In this document: positions 1 to 7,246 of the stretch, piece by piece
Numbering within the stretch: the stretch's first letter is position 1
Layout: every line of letters begins with the position of its first letter
Origin: Bacteroidota bacterium
GTDB taxonomy: Bacteria > Bacteroidota > Bacteroidia > Chitinophagales > UBA10324
Reading direction: 5' to 3'
Assembly: GCA_014190575.1 (NCBI GenBank)
Contig: BJGQ01000035.1
Coordinates: 1 to 35,178 of the forward strand
DNA length: 35,178 nt
Position numbers and translations under genes: made by a program
Notes under the pieces: model-generated
Databases searched by the model: none
What the model was told of the DNA's origin: nothing
What the model saw: only the letters and a program-made list of their open reading frames with translations

Positions 1-407
1 CATCCAATTCAGGAAAAGTAATTCTGCAGGATCAAAGTACTTCTACCGGTCCGGTTTGTATCGGAACCACACAATCAGCAAGCGGATACAAGTTGTGTGT
101 GGACGGAAAAATAATTTGCGAAGAAGTTAAAGTTCAGAATAACGCCTCGTGGCCTGATTATGTTTTTACTCCTTCCTACAAACTGCCTGATTTGCTTTCA
201 CTCGAAAAACAAATTCAGATTGCAGGTCATCTTCCCGGTGTTCCTTCTGCACAAGAAGTTTGGGATAACGGAATTTCTCTTGGTGAAATGCAGGCAACAC
301 TACTGCAAAAAATAGAAGAGCTTACACTCTATATGATAGAACAGCAAAAACAAATCAATCAACTGAAATCAGAGAATGAAGAATTGAAAACTTCATTGCT
401 GAAATAA
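1..407 (+). CDS. C-terminal part of a surface/tail-fibre-like protein with coiled-coil end (5' partial)
   Basis: The reading frame is open from base 3 to the TAA at 405-407, so the start lies upstream of the window. About 134 residues are visible. They contain a tract common at the C-terminus of large Bacteroidota surface and tail-fibre-like proteins: GYKLCVDGKIICEEVKV, then WPDYVF, then HLPGVPSAQEV, then GISLGEMQATLL. A heptad-rich segment rich in Lys, Glu and Gln closes the protein and should form a trimeric coiled coil. From knowledge of similar proteins, this end resembles intramolecular-chaperone (peptidase S74-like) tails that trimerise a beta-rich shaft; I cannot see a catalytic Ser/Lys dyad, so self-cleavage is not supported. 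The TTG at 93 could pose as a start, but the matching family sequence continues upstream of it. The next gene starts 27 bp downstream in the same direction, so the two may be co-transcribed. Confidence 0.72.
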   Translation, partial: SNSGKVILQDQSTSTGPVCIGTTQSASGYKLCVDGKIICEEVKVQNNASWPDYVFTPSYKLPDLLSLEKQIQIAGHLPGVPSAQEVWDNGISLGEMQATLLQKIEELTLYMIEQQKQINQLKSENEELKTSLLK

Positions 408-434
408 TTATTCACTGAATAAAATTTTTTAGCG

Positions 435-3386
435 ATGAGAAAGATATTAATGATAATGCTGAGCACACTTTGGATTAGTGCGCAGGCGCAGCAGCCGGAA
501 TCTTCGGGTTACAAAAATTTCTATGATTACCAAAAAGCATTTTATGAAAAGTATAAATCAGAAGCAGAAACTGATAAAGATGCTGAAGAAGAGGAGGGTG
601 AGCAGCATGAAGAAGAGTTTGAACACTTCAAGCGATTTGAAAAATGGAATGCACCACGATTGTTTCCAACCAGTGAATGGAAAAACACTTATCAGGCAGC
701 ACTCAATGCTGAACTTGAATTGAAAAATCAATTTCGTTCAAGCAATGGAAGATGGCAGGCATGCGGACCTAACAACATAAATAATGTTACGAATTTAGTG
801 GATGGAATTGGTAGAGTGAACAGAGTTGTGATTGGTCAGTCAGGAGCAATTTATGCTGCAACCGACCAGGCAGGACTTTGGAAAAGAGTGGGAAGTTCAT
901 GGTCGTGCCTCACTAATTTTATTCCGAACCTCAGTGTTTCGGGAATCGCCATTGACCCGCTCGATGAGAATGTGATTTACATCATTACCGGAAATTCTGA
1001 TGGCGCCAATGGTCCCGCGCTTACTTCAGATGGAATTTACAAAACCAATGACGGAGGAATTTCGTGGTACAGAACAGGGTATCAATTGCCTGCCAACAGT
1101 GACTGGCGTGGATATAAAATAGTTGTAAATCCTAACCTGGGGAATGTGTTGATGGTCGCATCAACCGCAGGGATTTTACGCACCACCGATTCCGGATTAA
1201 CATGGGATACTGTTTTAGTTGAACCCGGATTTGCATTTACTGATATTGAAATGAAACCCAATAACTCGAACTACTGGTATGCATCAACAGAAAATTTTAT
1301 TTACAGAACTATTTCAAATGGCGCTTCGTGGAGCACTCCGCATGCTACCAACGCAATTAATGCGGATAATAAAGTAACCAGAACTGTAATTGCTGTAACA
1401 CCTGCGAATCCAAATGTGGTTTATGTTTTAGCGGGAGGAACAATGCCCGGCTCAAGTGGTTTTGTTCGTTTGCTCAAGTGTTCGAATGCAGGCACCACAT
1501 TCTCATTTACAACCATGTCTGATTTTTCCAATGCTCCAAACATTCTTGGATGGACACATAATGGTTCTGATATGGATAAATCGCAGGCAGGTTATGACCT
1601 TTGTATTGCTGCTTCCACCACCAATGAAAATCAGATTTACACCGGAGGAATTAATGTTTGGTACAACGGAGCTGGCGGTGCATCCGGCTCGTGGTCATTA
1701 GGCAGTTACTGGGTAAATGACGGAAGCACCACAGTTGATAAAATGCACGCCGACCAGCATGATTTACTCATGTTCAATGATGATTTATACATCGGCAACG
1801 ATGGAGGAATTTTTTATCAGGACAGGCAGGCAATTGACCCGAACTGGGATGCACTTTATTCTGGGATGAACATTACTCAGTTTTATTCTCTTGAGTTAGA
1901 CCCAACAAATCCCAACGGACATACGCTGCTTGGTGCGCAGGATAATGGAGTAAAACTTTATGATGGAGACGATAATTTTCAAACTCTTTTAACAGGAGAT
2001 GGGGGAGAAGGTTGTGTAGACCCTACTGATAACAACCGATATTACTTTTATATGAATGACAACCTTTATAAAGATGGCTGCGACCTGTGCTGGCCTGGAA
2101 CTGATAGCCCGCAACCGGGATGTGGCTGTCCCGATGATGTTACTGATACACCTTCATGGGTTGGTGACCGGGCACTTGAGATAAATCCTCAGAATCACTC
2201 GCAGCTTTTTTCAGGATACACTTGTTTGTTCAGAACAGATAATGAGGGAGGAAACTGGAGCTGGCAAACATCAGTTCCTTGTGCCGGGGGAACAATCATT
2301 GACCTCGACTTCGATGCATCCAATCGTTTGTGGGTGCTTAAGCCCGGTTCTGTATTCAGGCAGAACTCAAATGGCTCAACAAGTTTTACTAATGTAACTT
2401 CGAACTTACCTGTATCAACTGCATTCCTTACAGGGCTTGCCTGTTCCAACACAAATTCCGAAGTGGCGTTTGCATGTTTCTCCGGATATGCTGATGGAAC
2501 AAAAGTTTACTACACCAATAATGGAGGCGCAACCTGGTCCAACACTTCCGGGTTTCTTCCGAATGTTCCGGTCAATTGCATTGTCTATCATCCGAACAGT
2601 GAAGAAGGAGTTTATGTCGGAACTGATATTGGTGTTTTCTATTCTGATTTGAATACGCTCTTATGGACTCCGTTCAGAAACGGAATGCCATCAGTAGCTG
2701 TAACAGATTTAGAAATAAGTACTGTTGACAACATGCTCTATGCATCCACTTTCGGTCGCGGATTATGGAAGACGGATTTATTCAACGGCTGCCAGAACTA
2801 CATCCGGATTTTGAGCGGTGTATTATCCAGCGATGGATATGTAGGTTCGTTTCAGTTCACATCCGGCTACAATACTTACCGCGCAATTGATTCCATTGCT
2901 GTGAATATGCCACTTACTGCGGGACTCGGTCAAAATGTAACAATGATTTCAGAAGGATACATCCGCCTTGCTGAGGGCTTTGAAGTAAAGAACAATACCG
3001 ACTTCCGCGCTTTCAGCGATTCGTATTGCTTCAACACATTCAGCTCTTATCTCAAGGGTGAATACGCAGGTGAAATGGTTGCGCCTGAAAATCAAAATTC
3101 AAATCCAGATACAGAGGAAGACATTCAACTTTCTGTTTATCCCAATCCGTTTGTGAATGAATTGAAATTAGGAATTGCAATTCCTGATGATGAAACTCCC
3201 TTGCAGATTTTCTTTTCTGATTTAACTGGAAGAGCCATTGCTGTTCCATATTCGTTGAATTCAAATGGAAGTGTACATGGTTTCAGGTTTGATACTTCAG
3301 CACTCAGTGATGGCGCTTACTTAATTACAGTTCGCTCCGGAAATAATATTCAAACAAAGAAGGTTATAAAACTATCCGCAGAATAA
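435..3386 (+). CDS. T9SS-secreted beta-propeller (sortilin/BNR-like) protein with type A sorting domain
   Basis: This 983-residue secreted protein begins with a signal peptide (MRKILMIMLSTLWISAQAQQ, cleavage near residue 19). A short acidic stretch with runs of Glu follows (about 41-65). The main body (about 100-780) is a beta-propeller of the sortilin/VPS10 or BNR type, seen as recurring blade motifs such as GIYKTNDGGISW, GILRTTDSGLTW, LFRTDNEGGNWSW and VYYTNNGGATW. Residues about 785-860 match the 3-coathanger stack module of Bacteroidota exoproteins (AEGFEVKNNTDFRAF). The last 80 residues are a T9SS type A sorting domain (YPNPFVNELKLGI ... DLTGRA ... GAYLITV ... KKVIKL), so the protein should cross the outer membrane by T9SS and be anchored or released. 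The substrate is unknown; such propellers often bind glycans or proteins, but no catalytic residues are evident. A strong terminator lies 25 bp after the stop. Confidence 0.9.
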   Translation: MRKILMIMLSTLWISAQAQQPESSGYKNFYDYQKAFYEKYKSEAETDKDAEEEEGEQHEEEFEHFKRFEKWNAPRLFPTSEWKNTYQAALNAELELKNQFRSSNGRWQACGPNNINNVTNLVDGIGRVNRVVIGQSGAIYAATDQAGLWKRVGSSWSCLTNFIPNLSVSGIAIDPLDENVIYIITGNSDGANGPALTSDGIYKTNDGGISWYRTGYQLPANSDWRGYKIVVNPNLGNVLMVASTAGILRTTDSGLTWDTVLVEPGFAFTDIEMKPNNSNYWYASTENFIYRTISNGASWSTPHATNAINADNKVTRTVIAVTPANPNVVYVLAGGTMPGSSGFVRLLKCSNAGTTFSFTTMSDFSNAPNILGWTHNGSDMDKSQAGYDLCIAASTTNENQIYTGGINVWYNGAGGASGSWSLGSYWVNDGSTTVDKMHADQHDLLMFNDDLYIGNDGGIFYQDRQAIDPNWDALYSGMNITQFYSLELDPTNPNGHTLLGAQDNGVKLYDGDDNFQTLLTGDGGEGCVDPTDNNRYYFYMNDNLYKDGCDLCWPGTDSPQPGCGCPDDVTDTPSWVGDRALEINPQNHSQLFSGYTCLFRTDNEGGNWSWQTSVPCAGGTIIDLDFDASNRLWVLKPGSVFRQNSNGSTSFTNVTSNLPVSTAFLTGLACSNTNSEVAFACFSGYADGTKVYYTNNGGATWSNTSGFLPNVPVNCIVYHPNSEEGVYVGTDIGVFYSDLNTLLWTPFRNGMPSVAVTDLEISTVDNMLYASTFGRGLWKTDLFNGCQNYIRILSGVLSSDGYVGSFQFTSGYNTYRAIDSIAVNMPLTAGLGQNVTMISEGYIRLAEGFEVKNNTDFRAFSDSYCFNTFSSYLKGEYAGEMVAPENQNSNPDTEEDIQLSVYPNPFVNELKLGIAIPDDETPLQIFFSDLTGRAIAVPYSLNSNGSVHGFRFDTSALSDGAYLITVRSGNNIQTKKVIKLSAE

Positions 3387-3411
3387 AAATTCATTTCATC
3401 CTGTGAATTAG

Positions 3412-3447
3412 AAAATCCGCTCTGAAACTTTCGGAGCGGATTTTTTT
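3412..3447 (+). terminator. Intrinsic terminator of the propeller gene
   Basis: An 11-bp perfect stem (AAATCCGCTC paired with GAGCGGATTT, plus flanking A/T pairs) closes a short loop and runs into a T tract at 3441-3447. It begins 25 bp after the stop at 3386, as expected for a Rho-independent terminator. Confidence 0.85.
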
Positions 3448-3505
3448 GTCAACTATTTTTTTCTCTGTTGATATTCATTCCACTCAGTGCTCGACATTTG
3501 AATTT

Positions 3506-3513
3506 TATTTTTG
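3506..3513 (+). promoter_or_regulatory. Candidate -7 box (TATTTTTG)
   Basis: This exact match to the Bacteroidota -7 consensus TAnnTTTG lies 76 bp before the GTG start at 3590 and after the terminator of the previous gene. No well-spaced -33 TTG is visible. The region is A/T rich, so a chance match is possible. Confidence 0.3.
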
Positions 3514-3589
3514 AAACATTGCATCAACAATTTATCTCAGTGATAATCCGTTTTAAATTTTTCTGTTTCTAAAATAAATCTGTGAATCT

Positions 3590-4492
3590 GTGACTAAAAT
3601 TCGAAACCTGCTTTTAGTGTCGCTGCTGATATTTTCGTTTAACGAAAAATCCGTTGCGGGAATTGCGCCTGAAGATTTACAAACACTTCGCACTTATGAA
3701 GACACACTATCTGATTTGAGCGATTCGATTGTGGATGGTTCGGAGCAGGGAATTCGGGTACAGGCATGTTATGATTTTATCAGAACGCTGGTGAAGGCAT
3801 TGAAAGTGAAAAACTCTTTTGAATATCCATTCGACAGTGTGAAGCACATTAACATCATGTATCCTGAAGACCGGAGTTTCAGAATATTCAATTGGAATGT
3901 GTTAAAAACCACCGGGGTATATCGCTATTATGGAGCCATTCAGAAAAAATCATCTCAATTAAAAATCTGGCCATTGTATGATTATTCCGATTATATGAAA
4001 AATCCACAAGACACCATTACTTCAAGTGAAAAATGGTTTGGTATGTTATACTATCAAATTAAACAAGAAGGAAAACAATACCTGTTATTTGGCTGGGATG
4101 GAAACACTTTGCTGAGCAATAAAAAGATAATTGATGTATTGAGTTTCGATAAAAAAGGAATCCCTGTTTTCGGCTCAAAAATTTTCAATACCGGAACTAT
4201 GGAGGCACCACATTATTTGGCAAGATTTATTATTGAGTACAAAGAAAATGCACAGGTAAGCATGCGATTCGATAACGATTTGCAGATGATAATTTACGAC
4301 CACTTGATCCCGATAGCCCCAAAAGCCGAAGGCATGTATTCTTACTATGTTCCTGATGGAAGTTACGAGGCATTTGAATTGAAGAAGAAAAAGTGGACGC
4401 ATGTTCAGTCAGTTTTTAATTCAACACAAGACCAGCCCCCGTTTCCTGAACCAATTGATTTTGATAAAAAGGAAAAGGAGAATAATAAGTAG
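3590..4492 (+). CDS. Secreted protein of unknown function
   Basis: This 300-residue protein opens with a plausible signal peptide (MTKIRNLLLVSLLIFSF, then a likely cleavage near Ala-Gly at 23-24). The start is GTG: no ATG is available before an in-frame TAA at 3575, and starting later would lose the signal peptide. The mature part is mixed alpha/beta with conserved-looking aromatic patches (FRIFNWNVL, YRYYGAIQKK, KWFGMLYYQI, YLLFGWDGN) and a highly charged tail. I recall similar unnamed proteins in other Bacteroidota with the YRYYG and GWDGN patches, but I know no function and do not assign one. It has its own candidate promoter and a hairpin 3' end, so it looks monocistronic. Export to the periplasm is an inference from the N-terminus; no lipobox and no T9SS tail are present. 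Confidence 0.75.
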   Translation: MTKIRNLLLVSLLIFSFNEKSVAGIAPEDLQTLRTYEDTLSDLSDSIVDGSEQGIRVQACYDFIRTLVKALKVKNSFEYPFDSVKHINIMYPEDRSFRIFNWNVLKTTGVYRYYGAIQKKSSQLKIWPLYDYSDYMKNPQDTITSSEKWFGMLYYQIKQEGKQYLLFGWDGNTLLSNKKIIDVLSFDKKGIPVFGSKIFNTGTMEAPHYLARFIIEYKENAQVSMRFDNDLQMIIYDHLIPIAPKAEGMYSYYVPDGSYEAFELKKKKWTHVQSVFNSTQDQPPFPEPIDFDKKEKENNK

Positions 4493-4504
4493 TTAACTTC
4501 ATTT

Positions 4505-4580
4505 ACCGCAGAGGCGCAAAGACGCAGAGAAAATTTTCAATTAGAAACTCTGCGGCTCTGTGCCTTTGCGGTTATTTTTT
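4505..4580 (+). repeat. Long inverted repeat of the CGCAGAG family, acting as terminator
   Basis: The left arm (4505-4529, starting ACCGCAGAGGCGC) pairs with a right arm (4548-4572, ending GCCTTTGCGGT). Of 25 positions, 21 match, and three of the four mismatches are transitions. The right arm is followed by TTATTTTTTT, so the RNA would form a strong hairpin plus U tract 12 bp after the stop of the preceding gene. The left arm recurs with two differences at 34222-34246, and a diverged right-arm-like copy sits at 7171-7199. It is therefore both a dispersed repeat and a probable terminator. Confidence 0.7.
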
Positions 4581-4606
4581 TCATTCCCAAATCTTCAAAT
4601 CATAGT

Positions 4607-4614
4607 TACTTTTG
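4607..4614 (+). promoter_or_regulatory. -7 box of the pepA-pdxA promoter (TACTTTTG)
   Basis: This exact TAnnTTTG match lies 21 bp before the pepA ATG, within the context TTACTTTTGCC that resembles the boxes before gltA and carA. No clear -33 TTG at the usual spacing was found. Confidence 0.5.
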
Positions 4615-4635
4615 CCGACCTAATACTTTTATCTG

Positions 4636-6084
4636 ATGAAAATCACTTCTGTTCCTCAAGCTGCTAAAACTGATGCGGTTGTTATTCTCGCCACAAAAAA
4701 AACAGACTGGAAAAAACTGAAAGTCATTCACCGCAATGACATCAACATCATTACTTCCAATCTAAAAAATGATATAAAGAATTTCATTTTGCAGGGAGGA
4801 AAAGTGCCGGTGGTGATTGCAATCGCTGAAGACAAAAAAGAAATCAATAAAACAAACGAAGCCATTCGCAAAGCAGGTAATGCTGTTTGCGGAATTGCAA
4901 ATCGTTATAAAATCCGAACTTTAACAGTCACCAACGAAAGCGGAATTGCCGGAGCACACTTTCCGTTTACCGAAGGTTTGGCAATGAGCAATTATCAGTT
5001 TATCAAGTATCGCAAGGATGAAAAGAAAACCGCCAACACACTGCGCGAAATAAAATTACTGACGAAAGATTCTTCAAAGACTGAAGTCACAAAACTTCAA
5101 ACCATCATTGAAGCCATTTACATGGTTCGCGATTTAGTGAACGAACCGGTGAATCATTTGAATGCAACTCAATTGGCTGAAGCCATTAAGGCAGCAGGTG
5201 TAACAGCCGGTTACACCACTACTATTTTCAACAAAAAGAAAATTGAAGAACTGAAAATGGGCGGACTGCTTTCTGTCAATCAGGGAAGCATTGATCCGCC
5301 AACTTTCAGCATAATGGAATACAACCCTGCCAATGCAGTGAACAAGCAACCAATTGTATTAGTTGGTAAAGGTGTGGTGTATGATACGGGAGGATTATCG
5401 TTGAAACCAACCGCCAACAGTATGGATTACATGAAGTGCGACATGGGTGGTGCAGCAACTATCACAGGTGCATTATACATAGCAGCAAAAACCGGTTTGC
5501 CATTACACATCATCGGCTTGGTTCCGTCAACCGATAATCGTTTGAATGGAAATGCTTTTGCTCCAGGCGATATCATAGACATGTACGATGGAAGCACAGT
5601 TGAAATGTTAAACTCCGATGCTGAAGGAAGAATGATACTGGCTGATGCGCTTGCGTTTGCTAAACAATACAAACCTGAATTGGTAATTGATGTGGCAACT
5701 CTTACAGGTGCAGCACATCGCGCACTCGGCGATTTTGCCATTGCATACATGGGAACTGCTGATGCACAAAAGAAAAATCAATTGGAAGAAAGTGGTCATG
5801 AAGTGTATGAGCGCTTAGTTGGTTTTCCATTGTGGGATGAGTACGGTGACTTATTAAAAAGTGATATTGCCGATATGAAAAATGTTGGCGGCGCATTGGC
5901 CGGACACATTACCGCCGGAAAGTTTTTAGAAAAATTTACTGATTATCCGTGGTTGCATTTGGATATTGCGGGCATCGCTTTTTTCCAAACCAATCAGGGG
6001 TATAAAGGGAAACATGCATCGGCGTTTGGTGTGCGTTTGTTATTTCGTTTCTTAGAAAAATTAGCAACAACAAATAATGGCTGA
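4636..6084 (+). CDS. pepA: Leucyl aminopeptidase, M17 family
   Basis: This 482-residue cytosolic metallo-exopeptidase removes N-terminal residues from peptides using two bound divalent metals; family members are hexamers. The N-terminal half (about 1-155) is the divergent M17 regulatory domain. The catalytic domain carries the diagnostic motifs: VGKGVVYDTGG (Lys245, Asp250), SLKP (Lys257), MKCDMGGAA (Asp269) and NSDAEGR (326-332, supplying Asp328, Glu330 and Arg332). All expected metal ligands and the catalytic Lys and Arg are present. NSDAEGR replaces the commoner NTDAEGR. The length is normal for the family. The ATG at 4636 follows a TACTTTTG -7 box by 21 bp. The gene overlaps pdxA by 8 bp, implying one mRNA and translational coupling. 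Exact peptide preference cannot be read from the sequence. Confidence 0.96.
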   Translation: MKITSVPQAAKTDAVVILATKKTDWKKLKVIHRNDINIITSNLKNDIKNFILQGGKVPVVIAIAEDKKEINKTNEAIRKAGNAVCGIANRYKIRTLTVTNESGIAGAHFPFTEGLAMSNYQFIKYRKDEKKTANTLREIKLLTKDSSKTEVTKLQTIIEAIYMVRDLVNEPVNHLNATQLAEAIKAAGVTAGYTTTIFNKKKIEELKMGGLLSVNQGSIDPPTFSIMEYNPANAVNKQPIVLVGKGVVYDTGGLSLKPTANSMDYMKCDMGGAATITGALYIAAKTGLPLHIIGLVPSTDNRLNGNAFAPGDIIDMYDGSTVEMLNSDAEGRMILADALAFAKQYKPELVIDVATLTGAAHRALGDFAIAYMGTADAQKKNQLEESGHEVYERLVGFPLWDEYGDLLKSDIADMKNVGGALAGHITAGKFLEKFTDYPWLHLDIAGIAFFQTNQGYKGKHASAFGVRLLFRFLEKLATTNNG

Positions 6085-7132
6085 GCATAAACCGATTATC
6101 GGAATTACGAATGGAGATGTGAATGGAATCGGGTTAGAAATAATTCTGAAGACACTGAGCGATAACAGGATTATGGAGTTGTGTACTCCTGTAATTTACA
6201 GTTCGGCAAAAGTTGTTTCGTTTCATCGCAAGGCAATCAATCTCGGAAGTTTAAATTATTCGCAAAGCAATTCAGTTGAAAATCTGCAACCGAATACCAT
6301 CAACATTATAAATTGCTGGGATGAAGAAGTGAATGTTCAGTTAGGAATTGATAATGCAGTTGGTGGAAAATATGCATTCAAAAGTTTAAACGCCTGCACT
6401 TTTGATTGGGTGGAAGGAAAAATTCAGGGGATGGTTACTGCTCCCATTAACAAGCACAACATGCCGACTGAAGAATTTCCATTCAAAGGTCATACTGAAT
6501 ATCTGGCGAGCAAGTGCGATGGAAATCCGCTGATGATTATGTGCAGCGATGAATTAAAAGTTGGTTTGGTTTCCGGTCATGTTCCGGTAAATGAAATTGC
6601 AGGTAAGGTGAAAAAAGAAATCATTCTGAAAAAACTGCAACTGCTGAAAGAATCATTGCAAAAAGATTTCGGAATTGATAAACCAAAAATTGCAGTGCTC
6701 GGTTTAAATCCGCACAATGGCGATAACGGATTAATTGGCGGTGAAGAAAACACCGAAGTGATTCCTGCAATCAATGAAGCGAAAACAAAAAACATTTTAA
6801 CCTTCGGGCCATTCAGCGCCGATGGATTTTTTGGCGGACATCAATATAAAAAATACGATGCCATACTCGCCATGTATCATGACCAGGGATTGGTTCCATT
6901 TAAAACAATCAGTTTTGAAAGCGGAGTAAATTATACTGCGGGCTTACCTTTCATTCGCACCTCGCCCGACCACGGACCGGCTTATGATTTAGCAGGAAGA
7001 AACATGGCAAGTGAGGAATCATTTCGCAGTGCGCTTTTTATGTGCATTGATATTTATCGTCAGCGAAAAGGATATACTGAAATGCACGCCAATCCGATTA
7101 AGCATAAAGAATTGGAAAGGGAAAGAGGATAA
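6077..7132 (+). CDS. pdxA: 4-hydroxythreonine-4-phosphate dehydrogenase PdxA
   Basis: This enzyme oxidises 4-phosphooxy-threonine with NAD(P) and decarboxylates the product, feeding the DXP-dependent route to pyridoxal phosphate. The protein is 351 residues, typical of PdxA. The family motifs are in order: GITNGDVNGIGLEI at the N-terminus, VTAPINK, FKGHTEYLA with metal ligand His139, LGLNPHNGD with His213, GPFSADGFF, and MYHDQGLVPFK with His268. The tail GPAYDLAGRN also fits. All three metal-binding histidines are present, so it should be active. The ATG lies inside the last codons of pepA (8-bp overlap), so it is probably translated by re-initiation from the pepA message. The pairing with a peptidase has no obvious pathway logic. 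Confidence 0.96.
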   Translation: MAEHKPIIGITNGDVNGIGLEIILKTLSDNRIMELCTPVIYSSAKVVSFHRKAINLGSLNYSQSNSVENLQPNTINIINCWDEEVNVQLGIDNAVGGKYAFKSLNACTFDWVEGKIQGMVTAPINKHNMPTEEFPFKGHTEYLASKCDGNPLMIMCSDELKVGLVSGHVPVNEIAGKVKKEIILKKLQLLKESLQKDFGIDKPKIAVLGLNPHNGDNGLIGGEENTEVIPAINEAKTKNILTFGPFSADGFFGGHQYKKYDAILAMYHDQGLVPFKTISFESGVNYTAGLPFIRTSPDHGPAYDLAGRNMASEESFRSALFMCIDIYRQRKGYTEMHANPIKHKELERERG

Positions 7133-7170
7133 ATAATAATTTGAATCAGATTTTTTTAAAAAACATTTTT

Positions 7171-7199
7171 CTCTGTGTGCTCAGTGCCTCCGTGCGAAA
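7171..7199 (+). repeat. Diverged solitary copy of the CGCAGAG repeat
   Basis: The stretch reading CTCTGTGTGCTCAGTGCC and continuing to CGAAA resembles the right arm of the inverted repeat at 4505-4572. It lies in the 114-bp gap between pdxA and the next gene. The copy is degenerate and unpaired, so it is unlikely to terminate transcription. Confidence 0.4.
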
Positions 7200-7246
7200 T
7201 TTGAATCGGCAAAGATTTCAATAACTATAGAACTTGAAATAAATTT

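Noticed and set aside
3562-3577. TGTTTCTAAAATAAA shared with 25650-25664 upstream of gltA
   Set aside because: Fifteen A/T-rich bases can recur by chance; the contexts and distances to starts differ and no wider similarity surrounds them.
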